This document shows positions 1 through 6,272 of a stretch of DNA of 7,570 bases, piece by piece. Both the position numbers and the translations under genes were made by a program. Origin of the DNA: DAOPYE01 sp035352715. Lineage in GTDB: Bacteria > Acidobacteriota > Holophagae > Holophagales > Holophagaceae. The stretch lies in NCBI GenBank assembly GCA_035352715.1, contig DAOPYE010000108.1:1-7570 (forward strand), written 5' to 3'. The notes under the pieces were generated by a model. The model was not told the DNA's origin. It searched no databases and saw only the letters and a program-made list of their open reading frames with translations. Each line of letters starts with the position of its first letter. Position 1 is the first letter of the stretch.

Positions 1-1222
1 CGAAGACGGTCAAATCCGCATCCAGCAGATCCAGGCTCTGCTGCGAGAAGTAGCCCACCTGCAGGCTGGCACCCAACTTCACCTCACCGGCATCGGGCTC
101 CAGCACGCCCGCGACCATCTTCAACAGCGTGGACTTGCCCGCGCCGTTCTGGCCCATGACGCACCAGCGCTCGCCGCGGCGAATATGCAGATCGAAATCC
201 TGGTAGAGCTTGCGCGGGCCATAGGCTTTGCACAGGTTTGAGAGCATCAGCACATCGTCGCCGCTGCGCTGGGGCGCACGGAAATCCCACTTCACGATGC
301 GGCGTTTCTTGGGGGGTTCCACGCGCTCGATCTTCTCCAGCGCCTTCACGCGGCTCTGCACCTGGGCGGCCTTGGCGGCGTGGGCCGAGAACCGCTCGAT
401 GAAGCGCTGCTCCTTGGCGAGCTTCGCCTGCTGGCGCGCGTAGGCCGCTTCCTGGTTGGCTTCGCGCTGCTCGCGCTCCTTCACGTAGAAATCGTAGTCG
501 CCGGAGTAGCTGACGATATCGCCGCCGTCGATCTCCAACACGCGCGTCACGATGCGGTTCATGAAATCGCGATCGTGGCTGGTCATCAGGATCGTCGCCG
601 TGCTGGCCCTCAGGTAGTTCTCCAGCCACAGGATGGATTCGATATCCAGGTGGTTCGTGGGCTCGTCCAGCAGCAGCACATCGAAGCTGCCCAGCAGCAC
701 CTTGGCCATGGAAACGCGCATCTTCCAACCACCCGAAAGCGCGCCCACGTCGCCATCGATCTGTTCATCGCTGAAGCCCAGGCCCTGCAGGCAGGCACGG
801 GCCTTGGCCTCCAGTTCGTAGCCGCCCAGATGCTGGTATTCCTCCTGCACATGGCCAAAGCGTTCGAGGATCTGCTCCATCTCGTCAAAGCGCTCGGGAT
901 CAGCCAGAGCGCCTTCAAGCTCTGCCAGCTCGTGGTGCAGATCACCCAGGCGACCACTGCCTGCGATGGCCTCGTCCAGCACGGGACGCCCCGCCATCTC
1001 GTCCACCTCCTGCCGGAAGCAACCGATGGTCAGCTTCTTGGGATAGCTCACCGTCCCTTCATCGGGTTCTTCTTCGCCCAGAATCATGCGGAAGATCGTG
1101 GACTTGCCCGCGCCGTTGGGCCCCACCAATCCGGCCTTCTCGCCCGGATTCAGCTGGAAGTCCGCCTCGATGAAAAGCACCTGCTTGCCGTACTGCTTGC
1201 TGACACTGGAAAAGGAGATCAT
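1..1222 (-). CDS. ABC-F family ATPase (ribosome-associated), C-terminus beyond the left edge
   Basis: Cytosolic ATPase with two ABC domains and no membrane segments. ABC-F proteins bind the ribosomal E site and help with translation or protect against antibiotics. The 407 residues in the window show domain 1 with Walker A GPNGAGKST at 34-42, signature LSGGW at 162-166, Walker B/DEPTNHLD at 186-193 and the switch His in TSHDRDF at 216. A charged, probably helical linker (about 245-308, ending PPKKRR) follows, which is where ABC-F proteins carry the tRNA-contacting arm. Domain 2 has Walker A GQNGAGKST at 357-365; its signature motif and the C-terminus lie outside. Families usually run 500-650 aa. 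ATG at 1222 is chosen because MISFSSVSKQYG is a normal ABC-F N-terminus and GGGAAG lies 7 nt upstream; the frame is open further upstream but has no ATG or GTG start. Which ABC-F subgroup (EttA, Uup, YheS, YbiT, resistance type) cannot be settled from this fragment. Confidence 0.95.
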   Translation of the reverse strand, partial: MISFSSVSKQYGKQVLFIEADFQLNPGEKAGLVGPNGAGKSTIFRMILGEEEPDEGTVSYPKKLTIGCFRQEVDEMAGRPVLDEAIAGSGRLGDLHHELAELEGALADPERFDEMEQILERFGHVQEEYQHLGGYELEAKARACLQGLGFSDEQIDGDVGALSGGWKMRVSMAKVLLGSFDVLLLDEPTNHLDIESILWLENYLRASTATILMTSHDRDFMNRIVTRVLEIDGGDIVSYSGDYDFYVKEREQREANQEAAYARQQAKLAKEQRFIERFSAHAAKAAQVQSRVKALEKIERVEPPKKRRIVKWDFRAPQRSGDDVLMLSNLCKAYGPRKLYQDFDLHIRRGERWCVMGQNGAGKSTLLKMVAGVLEPDAGEVKLGASLQVGYFSQQSLDLLDADLTVF

Positions 1223-1275
1223 GCGCGGGCTTCCCGGAGTTCCGCGCCTGGTCCGGCGCGAAGGTCCATGTCCAT
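1219..1275 (-). CDS. Possible 18-aa leader peptide upstream of the ABC-F gene
   Basis: A short ORF, MDMDLRAGPGAELREARA, whose TGA stop overlaps the ABC-F start codon as ATGA. That arrangement normally gives translational coupling. A very strong Shine-Dalgarno sequence, AAAAGGAGG (1296 down to 1288 on the minus strand), lies 12 nt before its ATG, somewhat further than the ideal 5-9 nt. This SD lies in the gap between the regulator's stop and the ABC-F gene and serves no other obvious start. Several antibiotic-resistance ABC-F genes are known to be controlled by upstream peptides, which makes the idea reasonable. Against it: the ORF is short, the region is GC-rich so short ORFs arise by chance, and the peptide matches nothing I know. 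Confidence 0.3.
   Translation of the reverse strand: MDMDLRAGPGAELREARA
1243..1260 (-). promoter_or_regulatory. GC-rich hairpin in the ABC-F leader
   Basis: On the minus strand CGCGCC pairs with GGCGCG around a 6-nt loop (GGACCA), and the stem can extend by TTC/GAA past one bulged base. It lies inside the candidate leader ORF and 7 nt upstream of the ABC-F ribosome site GGGAAG. That site is itself in a small CGGG-AAG-CCCG stem-loop (1226-1236). No T-run follows, so it is not an intrinsic terminator. It could modulate ABC-F translation initiation, or be chance pairing in GC-rich DNA. Confidence 0.3.
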
Positions 1276-1314
1276 TCTCGCAAAGGGCCTCCTTTTCGCC
1301 CAGAAGAGATGCGA

Positions 1315-1782
1315 CTACGCCTTTTCCTGATGCCCAATCACCAGCCAGACGGGGCGACCTTCCTCAATTGCCTCCAATGCCAAGCCTCGCAGTTCCTTGG
1401 CGGGCACGGCACGAAGCGCGCTGCCCTCCTTGACCAGCAGCGTCTGCCCGCGATCGGTCGGGAGCGGCAGCTGGTAGGCCTTCCACTGGGGTTCAGCAAC
1501 CCCCTGGGGCTGATCGGGGATGCTGAAAGGTGCATCACCCTTCAAAACTTCGGGGCTCGTATTGAGCAGGGCCGCCAAAGAGACCAGCGAAGAACCGGTT
1601 GGAAGCGCAACGCCACGCTCCCAGGCGCTGACCGAAGCGGTTTGAAGATTCAGCCGCTCGGCGATATCCCGCTGGGTCCAACGCCAGGCCTTGCGGATCT
1701 TCCGGACGCGATCCCCCAGACTCCGAGGCTGACCGCTTGGAACATCCAGCCCGTAAGGTCCTCTTCCAGCTGGGCGGTTCAT
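1315..1782 (-). CDS. XRE/Cro-family helix-turn-helix regulator, 155 aa
   Basis: Cytosolic DNA-binding protein. Residues about 22-83 form an HTH_3/XRE domain: LGDRVRKIRKAWRWTQRDIA, then helix 3 TASVSAWERGVALP, then the LVSLAALLNTSPEVL closing helices. The Thr-Gln pair at 36-37 and the SxWERG stretch at 52-57 are classic family marks. The first 21 residues are a Gly/Pro/Arg-rich tail. Residues about 95-155 make a small C-terminal region I do not recognise, with no dimerisation or protease domain visible. ATG at 1782 is the only in-frame start before the domain; its ribosome site is weak (GGCGGTG). It is divergent from the restriction-modification operon with 207 nt between, so a role like a C (controller) protein is the natural inference, autoregulation included. 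It also sits 92 nt upstream of the co-oriented ABC-F gene and could be co-transcribed with it. The target is not proven by sequence. Confidence 0.85.
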   Translation of the reverse strand: MNRPAGRGPYGLDVPSGQPRSLGDRVRKIRKAWRWTQRDIAERLNLQTASVSAWERGVALPTGSSLVSLAALLNTSPEVLKGDAPFSIPDQPQGVAEPQWKAYQLPLPTDRGQTLLVKEGSALRAVPAKELRGLALEAIEEGRPVWLVIGHQEKA

Positions 1783-1798
1783 CGGACACCGCCATGGA

Positions 1799-1822
1799 AC
1801 ATAATGTAAATATTTTGATTTT
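1799..1822. promoter_or_regulatory. AT-rich element at the regulator start, possible second operator/promoter
   Basis: An abrupt AT-rich patch in GC-rich DNA, 17 nt upstream of the regulator's start codon. The 12 bases TATTTTGATTTT (1811-1822) match TATTTGAATTTT (1962-1973), the right half of the strong palindrome, at 10 of 12 positions in the same orientation. On the minus strand it contains TACATT and TATGTT, either of which could serve as a -10; no convincing -35 is visible. It could hold the regulator's promoter and a weaker binding site for autoregulation. Confidence 0.35.
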
Positions 1823-1832
1823 CGCTCCGCCC

Positions 1833-1862
1833 GCTCGCTGCACTCCGGATCCAGGAGCGAGC
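1833..1862. repeat. Inverted repeat GCTCGCT/AGCGAGC in the divergent intergenic region
   Basis: GCTCGCT at 1833-1839 is an exact reverse complement of AGCGAGC at 1856-1862, with a 16-nt loop that contains the palindrome GGATCC. It lies between two divergent genes, so a terminator makes little sense, and no T-run follows on either side. It may fold in the regulator's upstream DNA or be a protein site; function unknown. Confidence 0.35.
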
Positions 1863-1950
1863 AAAGGGGCGCGAAGCCATGGTCCCCAATCTACCTCAAG
1901 GCACTGATTCCATGCCCCAATTCCGGCTCGCGGCGCGGCTGAATTTCAGC

Positions 1951-1973
1951 TAAATTCAAATTATTTGAATTTT
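1951..1973. promoter_or_regulatory. Palindromic operator candidate overlapping the likely mod promoter
   Basis: AAATTCAAA (1952-1960), spacer TTA, TTTGAATTT (1964-1972) is a perfect 9-bp inverted repeat. A further GAATTT at 1941-1946 pairs with AAATTC at 1952-1957 over a 5-nt gap, so three alternating half-sites lie in about 32 nt. TAAATT (1951-1956) is a plausible -10, placing transcription start near 1963 and a leader of about 27 nt before the mod ATG; no good -35 is visible. A protein bound here would cover the -10 and the start point and so repress. The adjacent XRE protein is the obvious candidate. Seen: the symmetry and position. Inferred: the binding and the promoter. Confidence 0.5.
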
Positions 1974-1989
1974 AAAACCAGGATCGCCC

Positions 1990-3627
1990 ATGCCTTCACT
2001 GCACTGGCGCGGCAAAGATGCCGTGCTGAACCATCACCTGGATGTGCCGTACCACCTGCTGAAGTGCGAGCCCGAGATCAGCGTCGGCTGCCCCGGCAGC
2101 GGCAACCTCATCGTGGAAGGCGATAACCTCCTGGCTCTGAAAGCCCTGCTGCCCTATTACAAGGGCCAGGTGAAGTGCATGTACATCGACCCGCCATACA
2201 ACACGGGCCAAGAAGAATGGGTATACAACAACAATGTCAACAGTCCTGAAATTCGTGGATGGCTTGGAGAGGTTGTTGGCAAGGATGCCGAGGATCTAAA
2301 CCGCCACGATAAGTGGCTGTGCATGATGTGGCCAAGAATCAAGCTGCTTCATCAGTTTCTTTCCGATGACGGGATAATGTTTGTTAGCCTTGATGACAAT
2401 GAGCTACCAAGACTGCGTCAGATAATGGAAGATATATTTGGGGAACAAAACTTTTTGGCACAGATCATTATTCAATCCAACAAACGGGGTCAAACATACA
2501 AGCAAATAGCAAAAACACACGAATACCTATTATGTTATGGCCGTTCATGTGAGGCTAAGCTTGGTGAGCTTGAGACAAGTGGATCGAATCTTCCAGAAGA
2601 AGACCAATTTGGGAAGTATTCATCGCGCGAATTGCGGAATAGAAATCCAAAATTCGGTCGTCACAATCGACCCAATTTGTTTTTCACGATATTCGCAGAC
2701 ACAAGCAGACCTGATGAGCAGGGGAACTTTCCAGTATCCACCGTGGGAGCACCGGGTTGGGTATCAATCGAACCGTTCAACAGCACCGGAGTAGAGAGCT
2801 GCTGGCGCTGGGGGAAGGAAAAAGTCGATAAAAACACGGCAAGCCTCGGAACAAAGACCCTGTACGCCAAGCAAACACGAGAAGGTGGCTGGAGAGTTTT
2901 CGAGAAATATCGCAAAGAATCAGTGAAAGCCAAATCGATTTGGTTTGATACAAAGCACATCAGCGAACAAGGGACAAATGAGTTGGGGCGAATCGGGTTA
3001 AGTGAAGTATTCCAATTTCCAAAACCCGTCGGCCTTATCCAAGATTGTATTTTGTTGGCAACAGATGAAGATTCAATCATTTTAGATTCCTTTGCCGGTT
3101 CTGGGACCACCGCCCAAGCGGTTATGAACCTAAACGCCGAGGATGGCGGCAACCGCCGCTTCATCCTGGTCGAGATGGATCCCACCATCGCCCGCACAGT
3201 CACGGCCGAGCGCGTGCGCCGGGTGGCGCGGGGCTACACGAACGCCAAAGGCGAGGCGGTGCCGGGGCTGGGGAGTGATTTCCGTTACTGCACGCTGGGC
3301 ACGCCCCTCTTCCGCGGGAATGGCAGTCTCAACGAAGAACTGAGCCGTGAGGCCCTGGCCCGCCATCTGTTCTTCACGGAATTCGGCGAACCACTCCCGG
3401 AGCCGCCCTCCGGCGAAAGCAGTCTCGTGGGAACCTTCGGCGATACGGCGCTCCATCTGCTCTGGGACGAGGATGGCCCCGGTTTCCTGGACGCAGGGGT
3501 CCTGCGCGCCCTTCCCGCCTGGGAAGGCGAATTCATTGTGTTCGGCGAAGGCTGCGCCATTCCCGCCAGCGTGCTTCAGGAACACCGGATCTCCTTCCGG
3601 CAGGTTCCCTACCGGGTCCGGAGCTAG
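1990..3627 (+). CDS. mod: Type III restriction-modification methyltransferase subunit (Mod), 545 aa
   Basis: Transfers a methyl group from S-adenosylmethionine to adenine N6 on one strand of an asymmetric site, and gives the Mod-Res complex its sequence recognition. Motif order is beta-class: catalytic motif IV DPPYNTG at 67-73 comes before the SAM-binding motif I DSFAGSGTT at 366-374. DPPY favours N6-adenine methylation over the SPPY of N4-cytosine enzymes. The region from about 160 to 365 between the motifs is where target recognition lies in type III enzymes. The family-typical N-terminal stretch (NLIVEGDNLLALKALLPYY, RHDKWLCMMWPR) supports a complete, working enzyme, though 545 aa is on the short side for Mod. 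ATG 1990 has AGGA 6 nt upstream, and in-frame stops at 1951 and 1966 rule out a longer start. No simple-sequence repeat tract of the phase-variable kind is seen. Its middle third is AT-rich (separate entry). res starts 2 nt after its stop. Confidence 0.95.
   Translation: MPSLHWRGKDAVLNHHLDVPYHLLKCEPEISVGCPGSGNLIVEGDNLLALKALLPYYKGQVKCMYIDPPYNTGQEEWVYNNNVNSPEIRGWLGEVVGKDAEDLNRHDKWLCMMWPRIKLLHQFLSDDGIMFVSLDDNELPRLRQIMEDIFGEQNFLAQIIIQSNKRGQTYKQIAKTHEYLLCYGRSCEAKLGELETSGSNLPEEDQFGKYSSRELRNRNPKFGRHNRPNLFFTIFADTSRPDEQGNFPVSTVGAPGWVSIEPFNSTGVESCWRWGKEKVDKNTASLGTKTLYAKQTREGGWRVFEKYRKESVKAKSIWFDTKHISEQGTNELGRIGLSEVFQFPKPVGLIQDCILLATDEDSIILDSFAGSGTTAQAVMNLNAEDGGNRRFILVEMDPTIARTVTAERVRRVARGYTNAKGEAVPGLGSDFRYCTLGTPLFRGNGSLNEELSREALARHLFFTEFGEPLPEPPSGESSLVGTFGDTALHLLWDEDGPGFLDAGVLRALPAWEGEFIVFGEGCAIPASVLQEHRISFRQVPYRVRS
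2215..3125 (+). other. AT-rich mosaic segment inside mod covering the recognition region
   Basis: Base composition falls sharply inside one intact reading frame. My hand counts of 60-nt lines give GC of 24/60 (2341-2400), 22/60 (2461-2520), 26/60 (2521-2580) and 24/60 (3001-3060), but 47/60 at 3181-3240. The segment uses ATA, TTA, AGA and similar AT-rich codons that are rare on either side. The left edge is gradual (31/60 at 2281-2340); the right edge is fairly sharp, rising through motif I between about 3085 and 3130. It encodes residues about 76-378, which includes the whole presumed target recognition region. Recombinational replacement from a lower-GC donor, changing the recognised DNA sequence, is the best explanation. 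Confidence 0.7.
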
Positions 3628-3629
3628 CC

Positions 3630-6224
3630 ATGCGCCTGAAGGATTTCCAGCAGGAGTGCCTGCACACCCTCGAAAGCTTCCTGAAGGCCGCCCGCCAGGA
3701 AGGCGCAGCAGCCGCCTTCGAGGCTGAACCTGGCCGGGGCGCGTATGTCGTGCCGAAAGACTGGCAGGATATCGCTCCGAACCTGACGCCCCCCTACGTC
3801 TGCCTGCGCGTGCCCACGGGCGGCGGCAAGACGCTCCTCGCCAGCCACGCCGTGGGCCGTAGCTTTCACAGCTACTTCGAAACGGACCATGGCTTCGTAC
3901 TCTGGCTCGTGCCCAGCACGGCCATCGTAGACCAGACACTCAAGGCTCTGCGCAATCCCCGCCATCCCTACCGCCTGGGGCTCCAGGAGGGCCTGGGCAG
4001 TTCCGCTGTCCAGGTGAAGTCCATGGGCGAGGCTCTCTACCTGAACCGCGCCGAGATCGAAGGGGAAACCATCGTCGTGGTGGGCACGGTCCAGGCGTGG
4101 CGGACCAGCGCCAAGGAAGGGCGCAAGGTCTACGAAGACTCAGGCCAGTTTCTGGATTTCCAGGGCAGCCTGGATGCCTTCGAAGCTGCTCATGGCGGCC
4201 TGCACCGCAACGAGGCATGCCGGGTGGTGACCAGCCTGGGCAACCTCATCGCCAGTCGCCGCCCGCTGATGATCCTGGACGAGGCCCACAACACGCGCAC
4301 CGAATTGAGCTTCAAGTTCCTGCGCGCGCTCAATCCCCGCTGCATCCTGGAGTTCACCGCCACGCCCGACCGCGAGCATCCCCCCAGCAATGTGCTGCAT
4401 CAAGTCCGCGCCGTGGATGTGAAGCGCGAGGGCCTCATCAAGCTTCCGGTGGAAGTAGAGAGCGCCTCCACGCCGGAAGATGCCCTGCTGAAGACCCGCA
4501 TCAAGCTGGACGTCCTGCAAACGCTTGCAAAGCGAGCCCAGGATGACGAAGGCCGCTACCTGCGTCCCATGGCCCTGATCCAGGCCGAGCCGGACCGCAA
4601 GGATGCCCCCGGCGCCTGGACCGTGGACAAGGTCAAGAGCCACCTGATGGAACACCTGAACATCGCAGTCGACGAAATCAAGATCGTCACCGGAGAGCAG
4701 AAGGAGTTGAAGGGCGTGGATCTCTTCCAGCCCGGCCCCGTGCGCTACATCCTCACGCAAAAGGCCCTGGCCGAAGGCTGGGACTGCAGCTTCGCCTATG
4801 TCCTCTGCTCGCTGGCGGTGGCCCACAGCGTGACGAGCGTCGAACAGATCCTGGGTCGCGTGCTACGCATGCCCCAGGCCAAACCCTTCGCCCTTCCCGA
4901 ACTCAACCGCGCCTACGCCGTCGTGCGCAGCAACGCATTCATGAACACCATCGACGAGCTGCGCGAGTGCCTGGTGAGCTTCCATGGATTCAGCCGCGTG
5001 GAGGCCAACAAGGCCGTTCAGCCCGAGGGCATGCCTCTGCTGAATACGGAAGTAGAAAGCCTCGATTACCTGCAGGAGCCGGTGGTCCTGCCGGGCCTTC
5101 AGCTCCAAGACATCCCGGAAGGTTTGCGAGGCCTCGTGCGACAGAACGAACTGGGACAGATTGAAGCACCGCGCAACGCCCTGCGAGCCTACGCCTGCGC
5201 ATTCCAGAAGGCGGGTGGAGCATCGAAGGCCATGGCATCCGTATTGGCCCTGGAGACCGTCCGGGCCGAGCGTGGTGAGCAGATCCGCATCCCCTGGCTG
5301 ATGTACGAAGGCGAGCGGTTCTCCTCGGTCCACCTGAACACGGATCCGCTGCCAGTAGAAACCATTCCAGATTCCGAACTGGCCAAGCTCTCCTTTGCGC
5401 CTCGGGGCATGATCTACACTGGCCTCCTGGATATCGATGCCCAGGGCTGCGCCACCGCCCGAGAAGCCATGCACCACGAACAGGCGCTCCCCCTGGATAC
5501 GCCAACCTCGGAGACGCCAGAACATCTGGCCTGGGAGCTGGATGACGAGTTGCATCGCGGCGCGGCCCATCTCGATGTCAGGCCCAGGGCCTCGCGGGCT
5601 TTCTGCCTGCGCGTGATCCAGCACTTCCGCCACAAAGGCGTGCCTTTGGCGGAGTTGGATCGCAGTCGCTACCGGCTGAAGGATGCCGTTTCCGCGCTCT
5701 GGGACGAACTGCGGCTGAAGCTGCGCCGCGCCAAGTTCGCGGGCCTCATGGAGGTCCATGAATTCTCCGCCAGCCCTGCCCAGGCCCATGTCTTTGGCAA
5801 CGCTGACTATTACCAGCCCCTGCGGACCTGTGAAGGTCAGGCGTTCAAGAAACACCTCTTCCGTCTCATCGGGCACATGAACAACGATGAGTTGGCCGTG
5901 GCCCGCATCCTGGATGCCCTACCCGAAGTGGATACCTGGGTACGCAATCTGGACCGGGATCGCAACGCAGCCTTCTGGTTGCCCTATCCCGAGGACCAGG
6001 CTTTTTTTCCTGATTTCATCGCACAACTGAAGAATGGCAAGGTGCTGGTTCTGGAAGTGAAAGGGGAATTTCTGGAGAACGCCCAATCAGATGACAAGCG
6101 CAAAGTGCTTGAGCTGTGGGGCCGCACAACAGGCGGCGTCTCCAAATGGATCAGCGCCCCAGACCAGACCCGTGGCCCAGGCCTGGATCTGCTGGCAAGC
6201 GAACTGAGCCGGGATCTCGCCTAG
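3630..6224 (+). CDS. res: Type III restriction endonuclease subunit (Res), DEAH helicase plus nuclease, 864 aa
   Basis: ATP-driven restriction subunit that works with Mod, communicates along DNA and cuts when two unmethylated sites interact. Superfamily 2 helicase motifs appear in order: motif I PTGGGKT at 62-68, motif II DEAH at 217-220, motif III TAT at 243-245, a motif V-like QKALAEGWDC at 377-386, and motif VI SVEQILGRVLR at 403-413. The C-terminus has a PD-(D/E)xK nuclease core, with PD at 794-795 and EVK at 809-811. All key residues are present and the length is normal for Res, so it should be active. ATG 3630 has GGAG 6 nt upstream, inside the end of mod, and only 2 nt separate the genes, so translation is probably coupled. 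Composition is GC-rich throughout, unlike the middle of mod. A T7 run (6002-6008) encodes the two Phe just before the catalytic Pro-Asp. Confidence 0.95.
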   Translation: MRLKDFQQECLHTLESFLKAARQEGAAAAFEAEPGRGAYVVPKDWQDIAPNLTPPYVCLRVPTGGGKTLLASHAVGRSFHSYFETDHGFVLWLVPSTAIVDQTLKALRNPRHPYRLGLQEGLGSSAVQVKSMGEALYLNRAEIEGETIVVVGTVQAWRTSAKEGRKVYEDSGQFLDFQGSLDAFEAAHGGLHRNEACRVVTSLGNLIASRRPLMILDEAHNTRTELSFKFLRALNPRCILEFTATPDREHPPSNVLHQVRAVDVKREGLIKLPVEVESASTPEDALLKTRIKLDVLQTLAKRAQDDEGRYLRPMALIQAEPDRKDAPGAWTVDKVKSHLMEHLNIAVDEIKIVTGEQKELKGVDLFQPGPVRYILTQKALAEGWDCSFAYVLCSLAVAHSVTSVEQILGRVLRMPQAKPFALPELNRAYAVVRSNAFMNTIDELRECLVSFHGFSRVEANKAVQPEGMPLLNTEVESLDYLQEPVVLPGLQLQDIPEGLRGLVRQNELGQIEAPRNALRAYACAFQKAGGASKAMASVLALETVRAERGEQIRIPWLMYEGERFSSVHLNTDPLPVETIPDSELAKLSFAPRGMIYTGLLDIDAQGCATAREAMHHEQALPLDTPTSETPEHLAWELDDELHRGAAHLDVRPRASRAFCLRVIQHFRHKGVPLAELDRSRYRLKDAVSALWDELRLKLRRAKFAGLMEVHEFSASPAQAHVFGNADYYQPLRTCEGQAFKKHLFRLIGHMNNDELAVARILDALPEVDTWVRNLDRDRNAAFWLPYPEDQAFFPDFIAQLKNGKVLVLEVKGEFLENAQSDDKRKVLELWGRTTGGVSKWISAPDQTRGPGLDLLASELSRDLA

Positions 6225-6241
6225 GTCCTTGCACGTCCCGC

Positions 6242-6247
6242 TATGCT
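6242..6247 (+). promoter_or_regulatory. Possible -10 element for the secreted-protein gene
   Basis: TATGCT fits a sigma-70 -10 (TAnnnT) in the 48-nt gap after res. It would start transcription near 6254 and give about 19 nt of leader before the ATG at 6273. No matching -35 is present at the right distance; TTGCAC at 6229 is too close. Read-through from res is equally possible, since no terminator is visible after res. Confidence 0.25.
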
Positions 6248-6272
6248 GGATTTCTCCATCCTGCGAGGTGCC

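Noticed and set aside
380..1330. Plus-strand 316-aa open frame across the ABC-F gene
   Set aside because: It is antisense to a frame with complete Walker A, signature and Walker B motifs. Its His/Gln/Ala/Leu-rich composition is what GC-rich coding DNA gives on the opposite strand.
1059..1337. Minus-strand 92-aa frame overlapping the ABC-F start
   Set aside because: It is in a different frame from the ABC-F gene and translates its Walker A region out of frame. Only the ribosome site near 1288-1296 drew attention, and it is better discussed with the 18-codon leader.
1879..1953. 24-aa plus-strand ORF (MVPNLPQGTDSMPQFRLAARLNFS) with AAAGGGG 9 nt upstream, in the same frame as mod
   Set aside because: No promoter is visible before it, its stop lies in the palindrome, and the likely mod transcript would start after it. 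It could be an old mod leader but the evidence is too thin.
1990..2210. Search for simple repeats in mod that would mark phase variation
   Set aside because: No di-, tetra- or pentanucleotide tract of useful length is present in mod, so repeat-driven switching of methylation is not supported.
3130..3939. Minus-strand 269-aa open frame across the mod-res junction
   Set aside because: It lies over the ends of two strongly supported genes and is rich in Arg, Gly and Pro, as expected for a shadow frame.
4863..5876. Minus-strand 337-aa open frame across res
   Set aside because: It is antisense to the Res reading frame, which carries ordered helicase motifs, and has no recognisable domain.
6243..6272. 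Longer start for the secreted protein at ATG 6243
   Set aside because: It has no ribosome site, lengthens the signal peptide's first part unnaturally, and overlaps a possible -10; ATG 6273 with GAGG fits better.
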